Shown here: piece by piece, positions 5,965 through 11,929 of the stretch
Layout of the letters: each line of letters begins with the position of its first letter
Numbering within the stretch: the first letter of the stretch is position 1
Notes under the pieces: model-generated
What the model was told of the DNA's origin: nothing
The model's database searches: none
The model's input: only the letters and a program-made list of their open reading frames with translations
Position numbers and translations under genes: made by a program
Origin: Methanobacteriota archaeon
GTDB lineage: Archaea; Halobacteriota; Methanosarcinia; Methanosarcinales; Methanosarcinaceae
Reading direction: 5' to 3'
Length of the DNA: 11,929 nucleotides
Assembly: GCA_030837265.1 (NCBI GenBank)
Contig: JAUPKV010000273.1
Location: 1 to 11,929, forward strand

Positions 5965-6714
5965 ATGCTTAACAATACATATATTCATATTCAGGGTGTA
6001 GGAAAGAACCTTGAGCAAAAAATCTGGGCTCAAGGAATTAGTACATGGGAAGAATTTCTTGAGCTGGAAGACAAGATTCCAATACCCTCGGCCCGGAAGG
6101 CAAGGATCTCCGAGGAGGTCAGGAAATCATCGGCACATCTTGCGGCAAAAGACTGCTACTTTTTTTCACAATGTCTTCCTTCTGTGGAACACTGGAGGGC
6201 TTATCCTTTATTTTCCGATTCAGTGGCATTTTTTGATATCGAAACTACAGGGCTTTCCCAGCGTACGGATAAAATAACTGTTATTGGAATTTTTGATGGA
6301 AGAGAAGTAAAGACTTATGTAAAAGACATTAATCTTGACGACATTATCGAAGAATTCCCAAAATACCGGCTATTAGTATCTTTTAATGGTGCTCGTTTCG
6401 ATCTTCCTTTTATAAAGTCTGAATTTCCGGAACTTGAATTCAAACAACTCCATGTGGATCTTATGTATCCCTTAAGGCGAATAGGCTATAATGGAGGTTT
6501 AAAAAATATCGAAAAGCTTCTTGGAATCTCCAGGAGTGAAGGCACTGAAGGACTAACCGGGTTTGATGCAGTCAGGCTCTGGAAGCAATATGAGAGGGGA
6601 AATCAGGAGGCTTTGAATAAACTCATTGAATATAATAAAGAAGATGTGATGAATCTAAAAACTATCATTGAGCTTACTTATCCTCAAATGGTTGAAAAGG
6701 CCCTTAAGACTTAA
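5965..6714 (+). CDS. DEDDy RNase H-fold exonuclease-like protein (YprB type)
   Basis: A predicted metal-dependent 3'-5' exonuclease of the RNase H-like fold, related to the YprB/RNase_H_2 family; substrate unknown. 249 aa from ATG 5965, which has a strong RBS AGGAGGGG five bases before it, so longer starts (for example 5884) are rejected. The N-terminal region (1-60) contains a helix-hairpin-helix-like stretch HIQGVGKNLEQKI, possibly nucleic-acid binding. The nuclease domain carries the DEDDy set: Asp91 and Glu93 in FFDIETTGL, Asp146 in SFNGARFDLPF, and Tyr223-Asp227 in EYNKEDVMNL. Asp165 in HVDLMYP is also typical. A TATA-like TTATATATTA at 5931-5940 is so close that the leader would be nearly absent, so the true promoter may lie further upstream. 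It is divergent from mdh. Confidence 0.88.
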   Translation: MLNNTYIHIQGVGKNLEQKIWAQGISTWEEFLELEDKIPIPSARKARISEEVRKSSAHLAAKDCYFFSQCLPSVEHWRAYPLFSDSVAFFDIETTGLSQRTDKITVIGIFDGREVKTYVKDINLDDIIEEFPKYRLLVSFNGARFDLPFIKSEFPELEFKQLHVDLMYPLRRIGYNGGLKNIEKLLGISRSEGTEGLTGFDAVRLWKQYERGNQEALNKLIEYNKEDVMNLKTIIELTYPQMVEKALKT

Positions 6715-6758
6715 CATGAAAAGTCCATCAAAATTTTAAATACTTGCAAAGCATTAAC

Positions 6759-6768
6759 TTTATATACA
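6759..6768 (+). promoter_or_regulatory. upstream TATA-like box before the phosphoglucose isomerase gene
   Basis: TTTATATACA lies about 200 bases before ATG 6966 in the 251-base spacer. A better-placed copy follows at 6828-6838; this one could be a second promoter with a long leader. Confidence 0.3.
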
Positions 6769-6827
6769 TGCTGACATTCACAATTTATGTATACTATTAC
6801 TCCATAACTTATAAACTAATATAACTA

Positions 6828-6838
6828 TTTATATACTT
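6828..6838 (+). promoter_or_regulatory. TATA box for the phosphoglucose isomerase gene
   Basis: TTTATATACTT, a strong archaeal TATA match. The predicted start near 6859 gives a leader of about 105 bases, longer than usual, leaving room for leader-level control. I see no riboswitch fold in it. Confidence 0.45.
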
Positions 6839-6965
6839 ATATTAGATACTAAATTAAGTGCTTATGTTGCAGTTTTTTAAACGCCCGAGTATTGTGTTGA
6901 CGGCTTTTAGCTGACTCTTGGCGCCGATAATTTTTATCGAACACCTGGTAGGAAAGGGAAAATCA

Positions 6966-7706
6966 ATGGAAATGACACTGAAATTTGGGGATAAAGCTAC
7001 AGTAGCAGACGTAAGAAAACTCCATGACCTGGAAGACGTATTGTTTGATAAGGAATGGTTTGATGCTATAGATGCTAGAAATAAGGATATGTACTATATG
7101 TTCCGGGATCTTGCTAAAAACGACTCTGATCTCGAATTAATTAAAGCCCAGCATCTCAGGTACGATATTACTGTAATTCCTCCAGGCATGCTTGGGTCGG
7201 AGTACATAAAGACTGTAGGCCACTACCATCCAAAGGTCCCCGGTAAAGACGTTTCTTATCCTGAGATCTATCAGGTGCTTGAAGGCTCGGCTATGTATCT
7301 TTTGCAAAAAGTGGAGCACGGAGAAGAGGATATCGTCCAGGATGTTGCAATCGTCAAAGCTAAAAAAGGAGATTTGGTGCTTATACCTCCCGGATATGGG
7401 CATGTGACTATAAACGCTTCCGAAACAACTCTCGAAATGGCAAACTGGGTTTGCCGTGATTTTTCTTCAATATATGAACCTATAAACAGGCTTTGTGGAG
7501 CTTCTTATTTCCTTCTTAAAGATGGGTTTGCTAAAAACCCTCTCTACAAAGAAGTCCCTCCCCTCCGCTATCTCAAACCTTTGTCCCATGAAGAGCTAGA
7601 ACTGAAAGCTGGAGAAAACATGTATGATCTCGTGTACAGAACAGAGAAACTCAGATTTTTGGTAACTCCTCAGGATTACAAGGGCTTTTTTACAAAGGTT
7701 CTCTAA
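6966..7706 (+). CDS. pgiA: cupin-type phosphoglucose isomerase
   Basis: Interconverts glucose-6-phosphate and fructose-6-phosphate in the cytoplasm, in methanogens mainly for gluconeogenesis and glycogen turnover. It belongs to the metal-dependent archaeal cupin family, unrelated to the classical PGI. 246 aa from ATG 6966; GGAAAGGG stands shortly before it, and the TTG at 6918 is unlikely. The cupin motif 1 is GHYHPKVPG...YPEIYQVLEG: His86, His88 and Glu100 correspond to metal ligands His88, His90 and Glu97 of the Pyrococcus enzyme, with three extra residues in the loop. The fourth ligand, His146, is in PPGYGHVTIN. The protein is longer than the Pyrococcus form (about 190 aa), with additions at both ends, as I recall for the Methanosarcina/Archaeoglobus type. 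A single gene with its own promoter. Confidence 0.93.
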   Translation: MEMTLKFGDKATVADVRKLHDLEDVLFDKEWFDAIDARNKDMYYMFRDLAKNDSDLELIKAQHLRYDITVIPPGMLGSEYIKTVGHYHPKVPGKDVSYPEIYQVLEGSAMYLLQKVEHGEEDIVQDVAIVKAKKGDLVLIPPGYGHVTINASETTLEMANWVCRDFSSIYEPINRLCGASYFLLKDGFAKNPLYKEVPPLRYLKPLSHEELELKAGENMYDLVYRTEKLRFLVTPQDYKGFFTKVL

Positions 7707-7717
7707 ACGAATAAGTC

Positions 7718-7731
7718 AATTCTTGAGAATT
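7718..7731. promoter_or_regulatory. palindrome between pgiA and the NrpRII-like gene
   Basis: AATTCTTGAGAATT has 6-base arms around TG. It lies 12 bases after the pgiA stop and about 45 bases upstream of the next gene's TATA box. It could be an operator for the regulator gene; it does not fit the GGAA-N6-TTCC NrpR site. Confidence 0.3.
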
Positions 7732-7774
7732 CCCACTACAGGCTCATTATATGTCTATTTTCGGATCTTAGCAA

Positions 7775-7782
7775 CTATATAC
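7775..7782 (+). promoter_or_regulatory. TATA box for the NrpRII-like gene
   Basis: CTATATAC, followed by TTTTATT. The predicted start near 7804 gives a leader of about 38 bases to ATG 7842. This argues that the longer open frame from the TTG at 7788 is not translated. Confidence 0.5.
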
Positions 7783-7841
7783 TTTTATTGCTTATACAAG
7801 TTTCAATAGATATAAATACCTTCAATTACTTGAGGTTTTTA

Positions 7842-8600
7842 ATGCAAAAAGAAGGACACCGTATTCAATTTGTATCATCCAGAATAAAAGACCTGATGTA
7901 CAGGACTACATTCGATCCTAAAAAGATGGATGGAGATATTATACTTAATCTTTCGATTATTGACAAAAAAGATCTGGATGATGTTCTCGGAATCTTCAAG
8001 ATGGTAATTTCAAGTGGGCTTTCGGTGACACCCTATGTAAAAATAATTTCGGAAGGGGAATCTATCGGAGATCTGACTGTTGAAAAGGGAAAAGTAGGAA
8101 TTGGGACAGTATGCAGCATAACGATCGATGGCGTACTGCTCAAAGCAGGAATTCCTGTAAATCCTAAACTGGGTGGAATTGTTCAAATCCGAAATGGGAC
8201 TCCTGTACGCTTTACAGATGTACTGACCTACGTAAGCACAACAGTAGACCCCCTTGAAGTTTTAATGTCACAGGGCATTACTTCTGTCTCGGAAATGCTA
8301 AGGACCGGGTCAGGCAAAATCCTTGCAAATTTGAGGGAAGCTCCAATGGTGGCAAGAGATGAAATCGAGAGTCGCCTTTCTGATCTTCTTGACGCAGGCT
8401 TCAGTGGCATTCTGGAAGTGGGAGAACCAAATACAAGGGTTCTGGATGTTCCTATAGAGCGGGATCACCTTGGGATAGTTGTTATAGGAGGGACGAATCC
8501 TATGGCTGTTGTACAGGAGTATGGGATCCCAATAGATACAAGTGCGATGTCAAAGTTAATTCCGTTCAAAGAAATGATTAGAATTGAAGATATATTCTGA
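7842..8600 (+). CDS. nrpRII: NrpR regulatory-domain protein without HTH (NrpRII-like)
   Basis: NrpR is the euryarchaeal repressor of nitrogen-assimilation genes, released by 2-oxoglutarate. In Methanosarcina, as I recall, it is split: NrpRI binds DNA and NrpRII, with a regulatory (DUF128/NRD) domain but no helix-turn-helix, bridges NrpRI to the general transcription factors. This 252-aa protein fits the second type: it is one NRD without an N-terminal winged helix. Seen are [20 protein letters not shown] (83-103, with the single Cys91), [15 protein letters not shown] (110-124) and the closing [19 protein letters not shown] (211-229), all NRD-like. Family work on M. maripaludis NrpR implicated a Cys in this region in effector response; its equivalence to Cys91 is inference. 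Start: TGAGGT seven bases before ATG 7842 is a good RBS. Convergent with the DHH gene; the gap is 60 bases. Confidence 0.8.
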   Translation: MQKEGHRIQFVSSRIKDLMYRTTFDPKKMDGDIILNLSIIDKKDLDDVLGIFKMVISSGLSVTPYVKIISEGESIGDLTVEKGKVGIGTVCSITIDGVLLKAGIPVNPKLGGIVQIRNGTPVRFTDVLTYVSTTVDPLEVLMSQGITSVSEMLRTGSGKILANLREAPMVARDEIESRLSDLLDAGFSGILEVGEPNTRVLDVPIERDHLGIVVIGGTNPMAVVQEYGIPIDTSAMSKLIPFKEMIRIEDIF

Positions 8601-8660
8601 AACGGAAATTATTATTTTATGAAATTGGACAATTATTCTAATGTGTTATCTTAAGCTAAT

Positions 8661-10061
8661 TCATAGTGAATTTGCTTTCTTCTTTAACTGCTCTCCAATA
8701 AATAGATCCAGTCTCCTGACAAAATTTTCCTTTGTATTTTCCGGAATAGTTGCTCCTGCAGCAATATCGTGTCCGCCGCCCGCTCCTCCAAATTCCGCAG
8801 AGACTACAGACATGGCTTCCGAAAGGTTTATTCCTCTCCGGATCAAGTCCTGAGTCCCTCTGGCTGAGACTTTAACTCCGCCATCGCTTTTCGCGAATGC
8901 AATAATCGGAAGATTCCTGTTCTCGACTATTACGGAACTCATGCCTGCGATAATTCCCACGATAGTTTCTTTTATCTCCGAACCCGCATCAAAGTACTGG
9001 ATGTTATCCAGCTTAATAACTCCTTTTTCTTTGACATACATGAGTCCGTTTACAAGATTCTGCCTGTGTTCGGCCAGCAATTTCCGGGCGTCTTCATAAG
9101 CTTCTTCCCTGTTGCCCATGCAGACTGCAAGTCCGATCTCCGCATGGTCGTAACGTGCAGTGGCGTTAAGAAGTGTAGAAAATTCCGAGGCATCTCTCAT
9201 TTCCGTACCTTCCCTTTCATTCAGGAGTATGTATACTTCACCTATCAGGCGCTCGATCTTGTATGAAGGGATCCCCGACTTCAGGCAGTACTGAACAAGC
9301 CCGGAGACAATTTTCTGTTTTTCAGGAGTTTCAAGTTCAATCCATCGCCTCCAGCGTTCTTCCTGACTGAAGCGAATGTTGAGGGAATGAAGGAATTCAA
9401 TGCAAGCTTCTTCGTCTCCCGTGAGCCCCGGAAGATATGGATCTGATGAGTACTGCAGCAACTTATAAATTGGACGGGTTTGTTTTCCGAATAGAGTCAG
9501 GTCCTTTTTGAACTGAAGTGTGCTTCCTTTTACTCCTTCCTCCAGAATCTCCCTATTGATTCCGACAAGCTGCCCCATCTTCATATGCTGCATATCCCCT
9601 ATTGCTCCAACTATGGCCAGAGACGAAAGATCTTTATTTTCTCCAAGAGCCGAAGCCAGAAGATATGTGCTTCCCGAACCACTCAGTTCATATGAGCCGT
9701 TTGCTCCGAAGAGATGAGGGTTGAGGTGAAACTCAAAGCTACCTTGAGGTTGATGGTGGTCCGAGATCACGGCATGTATCCCGCGAGATTTTATCAGTTC
9801 ACACATCCCGCTTCCCAGATCAGTAAATATAACAATTTCGTGATTTTCATTCGCGATAGTGTCAAGAGATTTTTCATCAAGCTGTTTTACGAAACGTGTC
9901 GTATATTCGAAACCTTTCCTCTCAAGAGCAGTACAAATAATTCCTGCAGAAGTCAGTCCGTCGGCGTCTATATGAGATACAATATGGATGGATTTGTGTT
10001 TCCTTATCTCATCTGCACACTTACCTGCTTCTTTCCGAAGAGCCTCCATCGTCTGAGACAT
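8661..10061 (-). CDS. RecJ/GAN-like DHH-family exonuclease, 466 aa
   Basis: DHH-DHHA1 phosphoesterase of the archaeal RecJ-like group. Some members (GAN) bind the GINS replication complex and act as 5'-3' exonucleases; others degrade RNA or small nucleotides. The sequence does not say which applies here. Motifs: His30-Ile-Asp32-Ala-Asp34-Gly (SHIDADG), Asp81 (FTDLGSG), DHH at 101-103 (ISDHHQP) and Asp156 (GAIGDMQ). The DHHA1 part ends with GGAGGGHD at 425-432. All metal ligands are present. The ATG at 10061 has GGAGAG six bases before it. It follows the PD-(D/E)XK-like gene after 49 bases on the same strand and has no separate TATA box, so the two are probably co-transcribed. No large insertion or truncation compared with family length (about 450-480 aa). 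Confidence 0.9.
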   Translation of the reverse strand: MSQTMEALRKEAGKCADEIRKHKSIHIVSHIDADGLTSAGIICTALERKGFEYTTRFVKQLDEKSLDTIANENHEIVIFTDLGSGMCELIKSRGIHAVISDHHQPQGSFEFHLNPHLFGANGSYELSGSGSTYLLASALGENKDLSSLAIVGAIGDMQHMKMGQLVGINREILEEGVKGSTLQFKKDLTLFGKQTRPIYKLLQYSSDPYLPGLTGDEEACIEFLHSLNIRFSQEERWRRWIELETPEKQKIVSGLVQYCLKSGIPSYKIERLIGEVYILLNEREGTEMRDASEFSTLLNATARYDHAEIGLAVCMGNREEAYEDARKLLAEHRQNLVNGLMYVKEKGVIKLDNIQYFDAGSEIKETIVGIIAGMSSVIVENRNLPIIAFAKSDGGVKVSARGTQDLIRRGINLSEAMSVVSAEFGGAGGGHDIAAGATIPENTKENFVRRLDLFIGEQLKKKANSL

Positions 10062-10110
10062 TATTCTCTCCAGGATTCTCTATTCTTTAATCTTAACCCT
10101 TTTCTCAGGT

Positions 10111-10593
10111 TCATTTCCTTTCCCATTCCTTTGGATTGACTCTGTAATCTTTTCCATCCCTTTTTATTTCAGGAAAACTGCGAATTTCCTCTAAAGTAAG
10201 CTTGAGATTCTGATTAAGGTATTTTTTCTCCAATTCTTCCCAGGGAACCAGGTATGCTTCCCTTCCATGTCCTGCTCCCAGGCGGAGTTCCACTGCAAGA
10301 AATCCCCTTCTTCCTGACCTGTTCAGGTAATCTGAGATTCTTACTATTTGATGCGCTCCTTTCTTATCTACCGTAAAATGTTGTGAGAAATAAAGTGCAT
10401 TTGCCCCTTTGTCCACTGAGATACTTTTGCACTCAATCCCCAGATATAGGTCAGGATTAAGCGAATCCACAAGCACATCCAGGAATTGGGGAGTAAATCT
10501 ATGTTGTTTAAGCCTGTAAGAGATAGCTCTTATACCATTTTCTTCAATATATGCGTTAAAAGAGTTTACAAGCATGCGTTCAAACTCAGTCAT
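10111..10593 (-). CDS. PD-(D/E)XK nuclease-fold protein, 160 aa
   Basis: A small protein with the core of the PD-(D/E)XK endonuclease fold. After an N-terminal helix with Glu4 or Glu5 (TEFERMLVNSF), a strand-turn carries Asp39 and Asp43 (FLDVLVDSLNPD), then YLGIECKS supplies Glu54 and Lys56, the E-x-K of the active site. A helix with His81-Gln82 (KGAHQIVRISDYL) and the strand GFLAVELRL follow, an order also found in Holliday-junction resolvases such as Hjc and RecU. I do not recognise the exact family. Linkage to a RecJ-like gene fits a DNA-repair or replication role, but that is inference. The ATG at 10593 is preceded by AGGATCTC. First gene of a probable two-gene operon. Confidence 0.75.
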   Translation of the reverse strand: MTEFERMLVNSFNAYIEENGIRAISYRLKQHRFTPQFLDVLVDSLNPDLYLGIECKSISVDKGANALYFSQHFTVDKKGAHQIVRISDYLNRSGRRGFLAVELRLGAGHGREAYLVPWEELEKKYLNQNLKLTLEEIRSFPEIKRDGKDYRVNPKEWERK

Positions 10594-10626
10594 GAGATCC
10601 TGTCTAATCTTTGCACTATTTTACTT

Positions 10627-10650
10627 AAAGCCTTTTTTGCTTAAGGCTTT
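10627..10650. repeat. hairpin in the leader of the nuclease operon
   Basis: AAAGCCTT at 10627-10634 and AAGGCTTT at 10643-10650 pair perfectly across an 8-base loop, flanked on both sides by ACTTAAA. It lies 34-57 bases before the ATG at 10593, downstream of the likely TATA box, so it would form in the mRNA leader. Possible roles are leader regulation or an operator. Confidence 0.55.
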
Positions 10651-10704
10651 TACTTAAAACATGTTTTTAAAAAGTCTAACAAACTTCTATTTATCAGGTC
10701 ACGA

Positions 10705-10720
10705 CTATATATTTATATTT
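10705..10720 (-). promoter_or_regulatory. TATA box for the nuclease operon
   Basis: Minus-strand AAATATAAATATATAG is a strong archaeal TATA match. The predicted start near 10685 gives a leader of about 90 bases containing the 10627-10650 hairpin. Confidence 0.45.
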
Positions 10721-10870
10721 GAGATTATATTTTTTTAGAATATATAATATAAAAAAAGTATGCACACTAAAACAGTGATACATTATAAAAATAGAACATA
10801 TTTGAATAATCTAAATACACATTGAAAATCAATCAAACACTATTAAAAAAATATGTTTTGATCTCAATAT

Positions 10871-10972
10871 GGTTGGGAGCCTTTTGCCACCTCTGATTAG
10901 GCTCCCATTTGGTGATTCAACCCATCGATTAAGAGAAAACCCCTTAACTCTTAATCGTCAAAACTTTTCTTA
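10871..10972 (+). ncRNA. candidate structured small RNA with an anti-Shine-Dalgarno loop
   Basis: A GC-richer island of about 100 bases in a very AT-rich spacer. Hairpin 1 pairs TGGGAGCC (10874-10881) with GGCTCCCA (10900-10907) around an 18-base loop containing CCACCTC; GGTT at 10871-10874 can pair with AACC at 10919-10922 as an alternative outer helix. Hairpin 2 pairs CGATTAAGAG (10926-10935) with CTCTTAATCG (10948-10957), perfect over 10 bp with a 12-base loop. ACTTTTCTT follows at 10963-10971, a plausible archaeal termination signal. TTAAAAAAATAT at 10842-10853 is placed correctly for a start near 10872. The CCACCUC loop is complementary to GAGGUGG, so it could bind mRNA ribosome-binding sites. 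Minus-strand transcription, as the 3' UTR of the aIF1A mRNA, is the alternative. Confidence 0.45.
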
Positions 10973-11210
10973 TGTGGTGTGGCTATATTAAATAAACGAT
11001 TTTCTTATTTTAAAGCTGTCAAACATTTTGATATAATCAAATTTTTAAATTTGTTGTCTCACGAAATGCAATTTTGTGACGTGAATTCAATCAGGATGGA
11101 TTTTGTCTCATAGTGAGTCAAAATACTTTTCGGCTAGTGTCAAAACATTACTATAAACAATGATACTTATGTATAGAATATCGGTTAAAAAATAACATTC
11201 GATCAGTACT
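10973..11210. other. gene-free spacer before aIF1A, with an imperfect hairpin
   Basis: No open frame with a credible start was found. ATTTTGTCTCA at 11100-11110 pairs with TGAGTCAAAAT at 11114-11124 with a single mismatch around a 3-base loop. It would lie in the 3' UTR of aIF1A and could be a processing or stability element. GTCAAAA recurs at about 10957, 11118 and 11140. Nothing else is recognised. Confidence 0.4.
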
Positions 11211-11564
11211 TTACTTAAGGTACCCTTTTCTTTCAAGCCATTCGATTTGCGGTCTTGTGTATTTCCAGGTAACATCGGCTTTTGAATCTTGGATTTCCCA
11301 AGGATTTGCTATGACAACGTCGCCTTCACGAACCCACATTTTCTTTTTCTTGGAGCCGGGAATTCTACCCATTCGGACTACTCCGTCCATGCACTGTAAC
11401 ATAACTCTATTTGCTCCAAGCAAACTTGTTACTGTTGCCAGAACTTCATTTTTGTCTTTACGGGGAGTTCGAACCCTTGTTACTTCCTCAGGGGCATCTC
11501 CTGAGCTTACCTGTTTATTGGATCCTGCTTGTTTCTTTCTAACAGTGCTTCTGTAATTAGCCAT
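11211..11564 (-). CDS. eif1A: translation initiation factor aIF1A
   Basis: The archaeal homologue of eIF1A/IF1, which binds the A site of the small ribosomal subunit and helps recruit initiator tRNA. At 117 aa it has a basic, disordered N-terminus (1-35, Lys/Arg/Ser-rich). The OB-fold spans about 38-100: [20 protein letters not shown], then the strongly conserved [19 protein letters not shown] (67-84), and finally [14 protein letters not shown]. The C-terminal tail [13 protein letters not shown] is typical of archaeal versions. The ATG at 11564 has a strong RBS AGGAGG at the right spacing. It is a single-gene leftward unit with a long downstream spacer that includes the small RNA candidate. 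No anomalies are seen. Confidence 0.97.
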   Translation of the reverse strand: MANYRSTVRKKQAGSNKQVSSGDAPEEVTRVRTPRKDKNEVLATVTSLLGANRVMLQCMDGVVRMGRIPGSKKKKMWVREGDVVIANPWEIQDSKADVTWKYTRPQIEWLERKGYLK

Positions 11565-11611
11565 TGATTCCTCCTATTCGGTCTTTATCTCAATTATTTT
11601 GTACTGAACGA

Positions 11612-11625
11612 TTTTGATATATGTT
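11612..11625 (-). promoter_or_regulatory. possible TATA box for aIF1A
   Basis: Minus-strand AACATATATCAAAA about 50-60 bases before the ATG. The predicted start near 11592 gives a leader of about 28 bases. The match is moderate. Confidence 0.35.
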
Positions 11626-11629
11626 ATTT

Positions 11630-11896
11630 CAATTTCCTGTTTTTACTGTATGAAGACATAAAGGTTATCGTAGATTAAAAAGACATAGTTTCTACCATAG
11701 CGTTTTTTATAGCTTATCCAAAAAGTCTTCATTGGAATATTGTGAAGTTCATTAAGTCTATATTATCTATTATTTGGTAGACCCTTACTAGGCCAAATGA
11801 TGGCTTTGAAGTTTTTGACCTAAGAATGCGTTTTGATGCAAAGCGATTTTTTATACAATTAATTTAAAGCAATTCATAATATTATTAGGGGTTAAT
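11630..11896. other. gene-free spacer upstream of aIF1A
   Basis: No protein frame or tRNA is recognised here. ATTTGG near 11771 and CCAAAT near 11794 can form a weak stem. TTTTTTATACAATT at about 11848-11860 is a TATA-like element on the plus strand that may serve a gene beginning at the right edge. Confidence 0.35.
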
Positions 11897-11929
11897 TTGA
11901 AGAGCCAGAGAAAAGCGAATCGCAAGTAT
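11897..11929 (+). CDS. possible start of a rightward gene, cut by the window edge
   Basis: TTG at 11897 follows GGGGT after a 5-base gap and opens a frame reading MKSQRKANRKY up to the edge. The basic, protein-like start, the RBS-like GGGGT and the TATA-like element about 40 bases upstream are consistent with a gene start. Only 11 codons are visible, so this is a weak call. Confidence 0.25.
   Translation, partial: MKSQRKANRKY

Noticed and set aside
7788..7841. Longer N-terminus of the NrpRII-like protein from the TTG at 7788
   Set aside because: It overlaps the predicted transcription start for the TATA box at 7775-7782, while ATG 7842 has a clear TGAGGT ribosome-binding site.
9714..10139. 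141-codon plus-strand frame opposite the DHH gene
   Set aside because: It is a shadow of the RecJ-like gene, which has all DHH motifs on the minus strand.
10890..10925. tRNA gene suggested by the minus-strand GGTTGAATCACC
   Set aside because: There is no acceptor stem, D-arm or anticodon arm at the required spacing; the similarity to a T-loop is superficial.

Overview
The window looks like chromosome of a methanogenic archaeon, most likely Methanosarcina or a close relative. The evidence is archaeal housekeeping genes (aIF1A, archaeal TyrRS, cupin-type phosphoglucose isomerase, RecJ-like DHH nuclease, Thg1), an NrpR-domain regulator without a DNA-binding domain (an arrangement I associate with Methanosarcina), AT-rich spacers with archaeal TATA boxes, GGAG-type ribosome binding sites, and complete absence of TAG stops (6 TGA and 4 TAA among ten intact genes), as expected of a pyrrolysine user. 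There is no rRNA, tRNA, CRISPR array or intact mobile element.

Layout. 1-512 (-): start of a secreted CARDB-repeat surface protein running off the left edge, preceded by a spacer with a small orphan reading frame and a hairpin. 1004-2176 (-): 390-residue protein of unknown function with a coiled coil. 4180-2281 (-): an apparent operon of a PRC-barrel protein, a broken thg1 and tyrS. 4181-4784: a long spacer ending in a 28-bp tandem repeat. 5708-4785 (-): malate dehydrogenase, with an 18-bp tandem repeat and a 19-bp palindrome upstream. Rightward: a DEDDy RNase H-fold protein (5965-6714), cupin phosphoglucose isomerase (6966-7706) and an NrpRII-like regulator (7842-8600). Leftward and convergent: a PD-(D/E)XK-like nuclease gene followed by a RecJ/GAN-like DHH gene (10593-8661). 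10594-11210: a spacer with a likely small structured RNA. 11564-11211 (-): aIF1A. A new rightward gene may begin at the right edge.

The most notable signal is thg1 (tRNA-His guanylyltransferase). Its N-terminal 139 codons and C-terminal 60 codons are both clearly preserved, but they are joined out of frame at the 7-mer CTTCCTG, as expected from deletion of the gene's middle. Thg1 is the family in which a dispensable in-frame UAG (pyrrolysine) was described in M. acetivorans, so this appears to be a recent loss in a lineage where the gene was already proposed to be dispensable. The second notable signal is a structured RNA candidate at 10871-10972 whose 18-nt hairpin loop carries CCACCUC, complementary to Shine-Dalgarno sequences.

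Together the genes cover translation (TyrRS, aIF1A, tRNA-His maturation), central carbon metabolism (Mdh, cPGI), nitrogen-responsive regulation (NrpRII-like) and DNA/RNA processing (three nuclease-fold proteins). No single new multi-gene system is evident.
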